A stretch of DNA of 64,000 bases from NCBI GenBank assembly GCA_023441805.1, contig JAEZNO010000014.1, positions 62,001 to 126,000 on the forward strand. The letters are read 5' to 3'. This stretch comes from Bacteroidota bacterium (lineage in GTDB: Bacteria; Bacteroidota; Bacteroidia; Bacteroidales; Lentimicrobiaceae). The notes under the pieces were generated by a model that worked only from the letters and a program-made list of their open reading frames with translations, did not search any database and was not told the DNA's origin. The position numbers and the translations under genes were made by a program. Positions 17,501-24,872 of the stretch are shown here, piece by piece (the stretch's first letter is position 1; the number at the start of each line of letters is the position of its first letter).

Positions 17501-17537
17501 AAAGGGGTGTATCCAACATGGAACCCCCTTTTTTTAT
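17501..17537. terminator. Hairpin with T tract between two minus-strand genes
   Basis: AAAGGGGT ... ACCCCCTTT with an inner TCCA-ACA-TGGA stem. The T tract lies on the plus-strand side (17529-17535); on the minus strand, the direction of the flanking gene at 17534-18109, the stem is followed only by a pyrimidine-rich run. It may serve that gene weakly. Confidence 0.4.
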
Positions 17538-18109
17538 TTTGATTTAAGCCAGGCTTTGTAATCGTCAAGCATACTGGTGCTGTTTTCATCAGGAGTCGAA
17601 ACCAGAGTAGTAACAACCAGTTTTTTAGCATCTGATGGCCAGAATACAACCGGCATATGGTCATTACCATACTCTCCATTTGAACTTAGATAAGTCTCAG
17701 AATCGAAAGCTGTACTGATATTCATCATGATAGGACATCCTTTTTGATACTGATATAAACGGGCGGAATTAAGATCATTGAACTCAAGTGTGATTTCACC
17801 ACATAATTGGCCGTTCTCTTCAAATAACCGGGTTTTAATGTTTTCAGCAGCAGGGAAATCCTCCATGACTTGTGTACCATTCAGATACTTATCCAGCAAT
17901 TCTTTAAAGTCACTTTCCGAAACATCCTTTCCATCGTCCATTATCGAATAAATATTGATGTACTTAATGGTCAGTTTGCCTGAATTATTACCTGTAATCT
18001 GATAAGTATATTCTTTTTTCTCAACAGTTAAACATGAGCTTAACCCGATGATCATTAATAAGATAGTTAGCTTGAAAAGCTTATTGCTGAATTTTGAAAA
18101 GAGTACCAT
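17534..18109 (-). CDS. Putative lipoprotein of unknown function
   Basis: 191 residues. A hydrophobic N-terminal helix ends in a lipobox-like IGLSSC (Cys at about residue 26), so it is probably lipid-anchored and then in the periplasm or on the outer membrane. The mature part begins with beta-strands (YTYQITGNNSGKLTIKYINIYS), has a charged helix and ends in KAWLKSK. No recognised catalytic motif. The hairpin at 17501-17537 overlaps its stop region. No close partner: the next gene upstream is divergent. Confidence 0.75.
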   Translation of the reverse strand: MVLFSKFSNKLFKLTILLMIIGLSSCLTVEKKEYTYQITGNNSGKLTIKYINIYSIMDDGKDVSESDFKELLDKYLNGTQVMEDFPAAENIKTRLFEENGQLCGEITLEFNDLNSARLYQYQKGCPIMMNISTAFDSETYLSSNGEYGNDHMPVVFWPSDAKKLVVTTLVSTPDENSTSMLDDYKAWLKSK

Positions 18110-18193
18110 ATATTTTATGCATGTTTTTAAAGTACAATATTAAGCAATATAACATCGCATCCCGAAGATTCACTAAGTAAAAAGTAACTTATC

Positions 18194-18225
18194 TTGCTGT
18201 AACCATAGTTTTAAGGTTAACTTTG
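18194..18225 (+). promoter_or_regulatory. Promoter of the salvage operon
   Basis: TTG at 18194-18196, a 21-base spacer, then TAACTTTG at 18218-18225, 18 bases before the first ATG. No TPP riboswitch consensus was found in this short upstream region. Confidence 0.5.
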
Positions 18226-18243
18226 CCTGTAAAATAAAATGCT

Positions 18244-18489
18244 ATGCAAATATCAGTTGAAATATCGTACTATCCTCTGAATGAAACATATAAGGATCCA
18301 ATAAAGAAGTTCATCGGAACCCTCAAAGAGAATGGCAATCTGCTGGTAAAAACGAATACTATGTCTACTCAGGTATTTGGTGAGTATGATGAAGTAATGG
18401 ACACACTTAAAGCTTGCATTAAGAGAGCTTATGAGCTTCCTCATTCAGTATTTGTCCTGAAAGTAATTAATGCTGATTTGAGAGAATAA
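18244..18489 (+). CDS. Thiamine-binding (MTH1187/YkoF-like) protein
   Basis: 81 residues matching the small ferredoxin-like domain of the MTH1187/YkoF family: an opening strand VEISYYPL, a helix with DPIKKFIGTLKENGNL, a central strand with TNTMSTQVFGEYDEVMDTLK and a closing strand HSVFVLKV. Some members bind thiamine or hydroxymethylpyrimidine; the family is also called DUF77. The stop codon overlaps the next ATG by one base (TAATG), so it is coupled with the PnuC-type transporter. A role in vitamin handling is inferred from that pairing. Confidence 0.8.
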   Translation: MQISVEISYYPLNETYKDPIKKFIGTLKENGNLLVKTNTMSTQVFGEYDEVMDTLKACIKRAYELPHSVFVLKVINADLRE

Positions 18490-19121
18490 TGGATTTCATA
18501 AATCAGTTATATCAAAACCTGCTTAATACAGGTATTTGGGAGTTTATTGCCGTAATTACAGGTATAGCCAGTGTTTGGTTTGCTCAAAAAGAAAGCATTC
18601 TGGTATATCCGGTTGGAATTATAAGCGTTCTTATTTATGTCTTTATATTCTTTAACGTCCGTCTCTATGCTGATGCGGGAATAAATTTGTTTTATTTCGC
18701 AATGAGCGTTTATGGTTGGTACCATTGGACACATAAAAACGGTCACACCGAAACCAGAGAGATTTCGGTTAATACGCCCAAAGAACAAGTCCTGGGAATT
18801 GTTTTGACATTTGTTTCGTTTATCGTTATTTATGGTCTGATATGGCTTTTTAACCGTCAAGATACTGAATACATTACTTCGTATGTACCATTTGTCGATT
18901 CATTCATCACTGGCATATTTTTGATTGGTATGTGGCTCATGGCTCTGAAACGTGTTGAGAACTGGATTTACTGGATAATTGGTGACTTTATTGCAATACC
19001 CATTTATTTTAGCAGGGGACTGGTGTTTACTTGTGTACAATATATTGTGTTTCTGGTTATTGCTATTTTAGGATACATTGAATGGAAGAAAAGATGGACA
19101 GAAAGAAACCTCTCCGTATAG
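18489..19121 (+). CDS. PnuC-family transporter (nicotinamide riboside or thiamine)
   Basis: 210 residues with about seven membrane helices and the PnuC pattern: GIASVWFAQKESILVYPVGIISVLIYVF, then a W-Y-x-W motif (YGWYHWTHKNG), and near the end NWIYWIIGDFIAIPIYFSRG. PnuC proteins move nicotinamide riboside by facilitated diffusion with trapping by a kinase; the PnuT subgroup moves thiamine. The neighbours support both: a thiamine-binding-like gene before it and a NadR-type kinase after it, the latter overlapping by 40 bases. Substrate left open. Confidence 0.88.
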   Translation: MDFINQLYQNLLNTGIWEFIAVITGIASVWFAQKESILVYPVGIISVLIYVFIFFNVRLYADAGINLFYFAMSVYGWYHWTHKNGHTETREISVNTPKEQVLGIVLTFVSFIVIYGLIWLFNRQDTEYITSYVPFVDSFITGIFLIGMWLMALKRVENWIYWIIGDFIAIPIYFSRGLVFTCVQYIVFLVIAILGYIEWKKRWTERNLSV

Positions 19122-19654
19122 CGATAACAGGACCTGAATCGACAGGAAAATCTGTGCTGGCACAACAATTGGCCGAGTATTTCAATGAAAACTGGGTGCC
19201 TGAATATTCACGCGAATACCTTCAGGAGAGGGGTGGTAAGTACAATTATTCGGATATCCTTAGTATTGCCAGAGGGCAGTTCAATAATGAGTTGGAGGCA
19301 TTGAAGAGTACCCGCGCGATATTGTTTTGCGATACCGATTTTCTGGTCACATATATCTGGGAAATGGTGAGATTTAAAAAATCACACAAGTGGATTCAAA
19401 ATAAGCTTCTGACTGAACCTTACGACTATACATTACTTTGTAATACTGATCTGCCCTGGGAATACGATCCTCTGAGAGAAAATCCCCATGACAGGGATGA
19501 ATTGTTCAAACTTTATCTTAATGAGATAAATACACGGAAAATTAATTATGCCATAATTGAAGGTACCGGTAAGGAAAGATTGCAAAATGCTGTTAATGCA
19601 CTTGAAGCATCCGGTATTTTGAATAATTACCTGAAAGATGTAAGTATTCATTAA
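19082..19654 (+). CDS. NadR-like P-loop kinase
   Basis: 190 residues resembling the ribosylnicotinamide kinase domain of NadR: P-loop GPESTGKSVLAQQLAEYF (about 14-31), then VPEYSREYL, the ILFCDTDFLVTYIW strand and the lid region PWEYDPLRENPHDRDELF. The nucleotidyltransferase domain of full-length NadR is absent. It would phosphorylate a nucleoside imported by the adjacent PnuC-type transporter. Nicotinamide riboside is the default guess, thiamine the alternative given the first gene of the operon. An alternative start is ATG 19094. Confidence 0.85.
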   Translation: MEEKMDRKKPLRIAITGPESTGKSVLAQQLAEYFNENWVPEYSREYLQERGGKYNYSDILSIARGQFNNELEALKSTRAILFCDTDFLVTYIWEMVRFKKSHKWIQNKLLTEPYDYTLLCNTDLPWEYDPLRENPHDRDELFKLYLNEINTRKINYAIIEGTGKERLQNAVNALEASGILNNYLKDVSIH

Positions 19655-19669
19655 CTTTGGGTTCTGGTA

Positions 19670-20827
19670 ATGGCATCCGATACGAGTAAAAATTTCCTTT
19701 TCATCTCACGATGGTATCCTTCGGAAACCAATCGCATGTTAGGGCTGTTTGTGCGTAATCATGCTCTGGCAGTAACAAACTTTGGATATCGTGTAACGGT
19801 TGCTTATGCTACAAAGTGCATTGATCAACAGAAGCCTGTCTTTAGAAAAGAGATCATTAGTGAGGGTAATCTTACCGAAGTAATTATTTACTACAAACAA
19901 ATCAGAATACTATCACCGGTCATTCATCTAATCGCCTGGATTCTTGCTATAAATAAGGCAATTAAGTTAAATGGCAAACCCTCACTGATTCACGCACATA
20001 TTCTTACAAGGATAGGTTTACTTGCATATTTGTATAGTCGGGCCTACCGGGTACCATATTGTGTAACAGAGCACTGGTCGCGATATTATCCTGAGAATTT
20101 CAGTTATACCGGTTTTTTTAGAAAAAAGCTCACAGAATTTATACTCAGACATGCCGGAGCTATTTCGGTAGTTTCAACCCGCCTCAGGGATGCGATGATA
20201 CAATGTGGCCTGAGTTTTAAATACTATATAATCGGGAATTCGGTTGATACCGGTACTTTCAACATTGGTGAATCCAGGCATGTCAAGTTTCGCTTTATCA
20301 ACATTTCATGCTTTGAAGAAAAATCAAAGAACCTCAAACTGCTGATTTGTGCTGCCGAGGAACTGCGTAAAGAAGGTTATGATTTCGATCTGGTTCTTGT
20401 TGGGGATGGTGAAGATCGTAAAATGATAGAGCAATATGCTGAGACCAGGATAGAAGTAATTTTCAGGGGCTCATTGAATCCCGTGGGAGTTGCAGAAGAA
20501 TTGAAGAGATCGCATTGTCATGTCCTTACCAGCAATTACGAAACCTTTGGAATTGTTGTTTTTGAAGCAATGGCAACCGGGATTCCTGTGATTACGACTG
20601 ATGTTGCCGATATGGATGTTTTGATAACTGGTGAGTATGGAATTGTAATTCAGCCCGGGGATATTGAAGCTCTGAAAGATGCAATGAGACACATGTACAA
20701 CAATCACGCTTCATACGACCCAGTAAAATTGCGGGCAAAGATTACCGATGTCTTTGATATCGTACCCATTGGTGCTGACATTGCGAATATGTATACTGAG
20801 GTATTGAGGAAATTCTCAAAAAACTAA
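19670..20827 (+). CDS. Family 4 glycosyltransferase
   Basis: 385 residues with a GT-B architecture. The N-terminal domain begins with NFLFISRWYPSETNRMLGLFVRNH, typical of GT4 enzymes. The C-terminal domain has VLVGDGEDRKMIEQYA and the nucleotide-sugar-binding region TSNYETFGIVVFEAMATGIPVITT with the E-x7-E pattern. No membrane helix or signal peptide; cytoplasmic face. First of three co-directional glycan genes (20 kb to 23.8 kb), 15 bases after the kinase gene. Donor and acceptor unknown. Confidence 0.9.
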   Translation: MASDTSKNFLFISRWYPSETNRMLGLFVRNHALAVTNFGYRVTVAYATKCIDQQKPVFRKEIISEGNLTEVIIYYKQIRILSPVIHLIAWILAINKAIKLNGKPSLIHAHILTRIGLLAYLYSRAYRVPYCVTEHWSRYYPENFSYTGFFRKKLTEFILRHAGAISVVSTRLRDAMIQCGLSFKYYIIGNSVDTGTFNIGESRHVKFRFINISCFEEKSKNLKLLICAAEELRKEGYDFDLVLVGDGEDRKMIEQYAETRIEVIFRGSLNPVGVAEELKRSHCHVLTSNYETFGIVVFEAMATGIPVITTDVADMDVLITGEYGIVIQPGDIEALKDAMRHMYNNHASYDPVKLRAKITDVFDIVPIGADIANMYTEVLRKFSKN

Positions 20828-20836
20828 TTGAATGAA

Positions 20837-22531
20837 ATGGCTTTAAAAGATTATTCAGGAGGTTTGAAATTCGGTATAATGCTTAACAGCATGACTGTAC
20901 AGAAGTGGCAATATGAGTCGCTTAAGTCACTTTTGGATTTGCCAAAAGTTGATGCTGTTGTCATTATATTGAATGATACGCCGGGAGTGAAACGGAAGAA
21001 TTTCTTTAGCCGGGTACTCAATTATAAATGGCATAATTTCCTCTTCAATCAATATTACAGGTACTTTTTCAAACCGGTTGTCTTCAGGTACACATCAGTA
21101 AAAGAATTGCTGAAAGACATTCCACTAATAAAAATCAAGCCGATAAAGAAAAAGTCAAGTGAGTATTTCAGTGAGACTGACATCGATCAGATTAGAAATT
21201 ATCAGCCTGACTTTATCATCAAATTTGGATTTGGTATCATCAGAGGTGAGATACTGAACAGTGCACCACTTGGTATCTGGTCATTTCATCATGGCGATGA
21301 ACAAAAGTTCAGGGGAGTTCCTCCGGGATTTTGGGAAGTGTATTATAAGGATCACAGAACCGGAGCGATATTGCAGCGATTGACAGAAAAACTTGATGGA
21401 GGAGTTATTTTACGAAAGGGGATATTTAAGACTGTTGAGCACTCATGGAAAGGAAACCTTGAGCAGGCTATTAGTTATTCAAAGCACTGGCCGGCTCATG
21501 TTTGCAATGAAATAATGGACCAGGGTACCTTCCCCGACCAGACTGAAGGAGTCAGTACAAATGCACCTTTATACAAAGTACCCGGTAATACTACATTTGC
21601 TATTTTCCTCTTAAAATCAATAGTTAACAGGATAAAGTTCCATTTAAACGAGCTGTTTTATTGTGAAAATTGGCAGTTGGGCATAATAAAGGCCCGTACC
21701 GCAGATATTCTGGGTAGTTTACAGTATGATATTGATTTGGAGGAAGTGGATTTCCTGGCTGCAAAGAATTCAGACCACTATTTTGCTGATGGATTTGCAG
21801 TAAAGGATGGTGAGCGTTTGCTATTACTCTTCGAAAATTATAGTTACAAGAATCGAATGGGACATCTGTCGTCGGTTTGGTTTAATGAGAGAGAATACAC
21901 TTTCACTGAACCGGTCACGATTCTTAAAGAGCCCTGGCACTTGTCGTATCCATTTGTATTCAAGTATAAAGGAGCAACATATTGTTTGCCTGAATGTAAA
22001 GATCATAAGAATGTTGAACTGTATAAACTTGATACTGTTTCGATGAAACTGGTACATGTTCGCACTTTAATAAAGGATATTGAAGCAGTAGACCCTTCAC
22101 TGATTTATCATCAGAATCGTTGGTATTTGTTCTTTACGGCCGGTTATGCAACTAATACGGAATTGCATATCTGGCACGCCGATGAGCTTGAAGATGAATT
22201 TAAACCCCATGTGCTTAATCCGGTAAAATCAAATGTTAGCAACTCGAGGCCTGCAGGATCACTTTTTTATCTTGATGGAAAACTCTATCGCCCGTCTCAG
22301 GATTGTTCCAGATCATATGGTGGCAGGATAATAATTAATGAAGTTAAGATACTCTCGGAAGAATCATTCCTTGAAAGTACAGTGAATGTCCTTGAACCTC
22401 CTGAAGGATTTCAAGGGATTCATAACTTGTCATTTGCCGGTGATTCAATGCTTTTTGACTGTAAAAAGATGAAATTTTCACCCGCAAATTTCTTCTATCA
22501 ACTAAAAAGAAAATCAGGATTATCAAAATAA
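20837..22531 (+). CDS. Formyltransferase-like domain fused to beta-propeller (GIPC transferase-like) domain
   Basis: 564 residues from ATG 20837; an in-frame TTG at 20828 is less likely. Residues 120-195 carry a formyltransferase N-terminal core: PDFIIKFGFGIIRGEIL, SFHHGDEQKFRGVPPGFWEV, TGAILQRLTEKLDGG. H151 and D187 of the catalytic triad are present, but the position of the Asn two residues before the His is Ser (S149). The C-terminal half (about 300-540) is a five-bladed propeller-like region like that of glucosamine inositolphosphorylceramide transferase proteins (DPSLIYHQNRWYLFFT, RPAGSLFYLDGKLYRPSQD). Between GT4 and flippase genes, it probably modifies a surface glycan precursor; activity unproven. 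Confidence 0.8.
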   Translation: MALKDYSGGLKFGIMLNSMTVQKWQYESLKSLLDLPKVDAVVIILNDTPGVKRKNFFSRVLNYKWHNFLFNQYYRYFFKPVVFRYTSVKELLKDIPLIKIKPIKKKSSEYFSETDIDQIRNYQPDFIIKFGFGIIRGEILNSAPLGIWSFHHGDEQKFRGVPPGFWEVYYKDHRTGAILQRLTEKLDGGVILRKGIFKTVEHSWKGNLEQAISYSKHWPAHVCNEIMDQGTFPDQTEGVSTNAPLYKVPGNTTFAIFLLKSIVNRIKFHLNELFYCENWQLGIIKARTADILGSLQYDIDLEEVDFLAAKNSDHYFADGFAVKDGERLLLLFENYSYKNRMGHLSSVWFNEREYTFTEPVTILKEPWHLSYPFVFKYKGATYCLPECKDHKNVELYKLDTVSMKLVHVRTLIKDIEAVDPSLIYHQNRWYLFFTAGYATNTELHIWHADELEDEFKPHVLNPVKSNVSNSRPAGSLFYLDGKLYRPSQDCSRSYGGRIIINEVKILSEESFLESTVNVLEPPEGFQGIHNLSFAGDSMLFDCKKMKFSPANFFYQLKRKSGLSK

Positions 22532-22538
22532 TTATCTC

Positions 22539-23810
22539 ATGATCAGGAATCTGCTCTCTACTACAGCTACCCGACTGATCAGTGCAGTTCTGAATTTAGG
22601 TATAGTTTGGGTCATAGCACGATTCATGGGTGCAGCAGTATTAGGGACGGTTTCTCTGATTGTCTTGGGAATAAGTATAATACAGCTGTTTACTGCAGTT
22701 CTGGCAGGCAGTTCACTTGTTTACCAGGTATCCAGAAGACCTGTTGCTGAATTGATGGTGGCTGCCTGGATTTGGATTCCTGTCATAGGAGTGCCGGTTT
22801 GGGCTTTATTGGCAGCTTTTAATATGATACCTGCCGGTTTCAGACCGGATGTATTGCTGCTGGCAACCATTGGCAGTTTGGTTACGATAAACCAGAACCT
22901 GTTTCTGGGAAAGGAAAAGATCAGTACCTACAATGCAATGGTAATACTGCAATCAGTTCTCTTGTTTGCAGTGTTGCTGATTTTAATTTTCGGATTTAAC
23001 CTGTACCAAACAGATGCTTATATAGTAGCCCAGTATGTAAGTATAGGGATTTGTGTGATAATAGGAACAATATTGAATTTCCCGCCAAGAGCTGAGTTTC
23101 ACTTCCCGAAAAAAGAACTAGTTATTGAAGCATTTCGTTTTGGTGGCTTCCTTCAGGCTGCCAGTATAATGCAGTTGTTTAATTACAGGCTTAGCTATTA
23201 TTTAATTGAGAAGTTCTTCGACAGGGCTACACTTGGTGTATTTTCGTTAGGAGTTCAGATTGCTGAAAGTGTGTGGATTATAGCCAAAAGTATGGCAACA
23301 TTGTTATACTCCAGATTGTCAAATAGTAATGATGATGAATATTCCGGACGATTGACTGCAAGTTTTATCAAGATCATTACACTACTGAGCATAGTAATTA
23401 TGCTTCTCATAGTATTACTTCCGGAAAGTGTATTTGTCTTCATTTTCCATAGTGAGTTCGGTAAGATTACTACAGTAGTTGCCGGATTGGCACCGGGTAT
23501 TATTGCAGTCGCTGTTTCATTAATGCTTAGCCATTATTTTTCCGGAACAGGGCATCCTCATCACAATACGATTTCGTCAGGAATTGGACTGATCTTTACC
23601 TTCATTCTTGGTTATACGCTCATACCTGTATACGGGCTGGTCGGTGCAGCTATAACTGCTTCAGCTTCATACCTCTCAAGTATGTTGTATCAACTGATAG
23701 TATTCAGGAAATTCACTTCACTTTCATGGTTATCATTCATACCGACCCAAGAGGATATTAAGAAACTCAGAAAAGAGGCTAAGGGAGGGATTGACACTTT
23801 AAAGAGTTAA
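22539..23810 (+). CDS. Polysaccharide flippase (MATE/Wzx-like)
   Basis: 423 residues, almost wholly hydrophobic with around twelve predicted membrane helices. It opens with IRNLLSTTATRLISAVLNLGIVWVIARFMG, the usual start of oligosaccharide flippases; a central RFGGFLQAASIMQLFNYRLSYYLIEKF and the late FSGTGHPHHNT stretch also fit. It would move lipid-linked glycans across the inner membrane. It begins 7 bases after the fusion gene, so it belongs to the same transcript. Its C-terminal tail is charged. Confidence 0.88.
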   Translation: MIRNLLSTTATRLISAVLNLGIVWVIARFMGAAVLGTVSLIVLGISIIQLFTAVLAGSSLVYQVSRRPVAELMVAAWIWIPVIGVPVWALLAAFNMIPAGFRPDVLLLATIGSLVTINQNLFLGKEKISTYNAMVILQSVLLFAVLLILIFGFNLYQTDAYIVAQYVSIGICVIIGTILNFPPRAEFHFPKKELVIEAFRFGGFLQAASIMQLFNYRLSYYLIEKFFDRATLGVFSLGVQIAESVWIIAKSMATLLYSRLSNSNDDEYSGRLTASFIKIITLLSIVIMLLIVLLPESVFVFIFHSEFGKITTVVAGLAPGIIAVAVSLMLSHYFSGTGHPHHNTISSGIGLIFTFILGYTLIPVYGLVGAAITASASYLSSMLYQLIVFRKFTSLSWLSFIPTQEDIKKLRKEAKGGIDTLKS

Positions 23811-23947
23811 GGGAATTATAGACACTATTAGATGAAGCTAATTCCATATTCTTAATAATGCTGTTTAGCCTTGTCTACATTTCAATTTAAGAGTTCTGAT
23901 GGCAGTAAAAGTGAATATTTAGTATCTTTAGCAGGCAGAAAAATGGT

Positions 23948-24811
23948 ATGTTATTACGTATAATTTTCTTTCTAATTGCTTGTTGCAATGTGGTTTACAG
24001 TCAGGGGTACTATGCCGGTGCTGCAGCTGAACATTGTCCGTCCCCGGAAGAGAAGAAGCTCTATAATCTTATAAACGAGTACAGAATTAGTAAACAACTT
24101 CCTGAAATTACTCTGTCACAATCACTATCGTATGTTGCAAGAGTTCATACCATAGACTTATCGCAAAACCGACCTGATTTTGGTGGATGTAATCCTCATA
24201 GTTGGTCAGGAAAGGGGCAATGGAAACCATGCTGTTATGCTGAGGACGAAAACAGGGTAGCCTGCATGACTCTCAAGCCAAAGGAGATTACTTCATACAA
24301 GTTCAAAGCTTATGAAGCTGTTTATTCAGGATCAGAGGAAGCGACAGCTGATGATGCATTTCAATTATGGACTGAAGTTAACTTAGTAAATAACCTGATT
24401 CTGAACACCGGAAAATGGACTAAACCATGGCTGGCTGTTGGAGTAGGTATTTACGGTCAGTATGCATGCGTCTGGTTTGGCGAAGGAGCTGATCATCTTA
24501 CAGGTTTCAGGACTTGTGACGATACACTGAGGGATGTGACAGCGAAAGACAATAAGTGGCTGGCCGGATCTGCTGACGGTTCACTGTATTATATAATCAC
24601 TTCAAGTGTAGGGACATTGCCTCAGGCAGAAGCCGAGGTACAGAAACTTGTTCAGGCAGGATACAGAAATGCCTGCTACATACAGAACTCCACTTTCTTT
24701 AGGATATCAGTTAATAATTTCAAAGATGAGGTAGCAGCGTATAAAGAATTGGAAATGTTAAAAGTAAACTTCCCGGGTGCATGGTTATTGAAACCTCAAT
24801 TGAAAAATTAA
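23948..24811 (+). CDS. Secreted CAP-domain protein with SPOR domain
   Basis: 287 residues with a short signal peptide (LLRIIFFLIACCNVVYSQ). Residues 30-175 resemble a CAP/SCP-PR1 domain: EKKLYNLINEYRISKQLPEITLSQSLSYVARVHTIDL with the conserved His, and later WLAVGVGIYGQYACVWFGE. Six or more cysteines suggest disulfides. The end (YYIITSSVGTLPQAEAEVQKLVQAGYRNACYI ... YKELEMLKVNFPGAWLL) reads as a SPOR domain, which binds denuded septal peptidoglycan. Probably periplasmic and cell-wall associated. Single gene. Confidence 0.78.
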   Translation: MLLRIIFFLIACCNVVYSQGYYAGAAAEHCPSPEEKKLYNLINEYRISKQLPEITLSQSLSYVARVHTIDLSQNRPDFGGCNPHSWSGKGQWKPCCYAEDENRVACMTLKPKEITSYKFKAYEAVYSGSEEATADDAFQLWTEVNLVNNLILNTGKWTKPWLAVGVGIYGQYACVWFGEGADHLTGFRTCDDTLRDVTAKDNKWLAGSADGSLYYIITSSVGTLPQAEAEVQKLVQAGYRNACYIQNSTFFRISVNNFKDEVAAYKELEMLKVNFPGAWLLKPQLKN

Positions 24812-24859
24812 TTCCCATATTCCTTTCTTGTTTAGGTATCCCGCAAAAATTCTTTAGAC

Positions 24860-24867
24860 TATATTTG
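24860..24867 (+). promoter_or_regulatory. -7 element immediately before the ParE/GyrB gene
   Basis: TATATTTG is an exact TAnnTTTG match ending 5 bases before the ATG at 24873. A start site at the usual distance would give an almost leaderless message. No -33 match at the right spacing. Confidence 0.45.
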
Positions 24868-24872
24868 CACAC

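Noticed and set aside
18110..18243. TPP riboswitch upstream of the thiamine-binding-like gene
   Set aside because: The conserved CUGAGA and ACCUGAUCUGGAUAAU-type elements are absent and the region is short.
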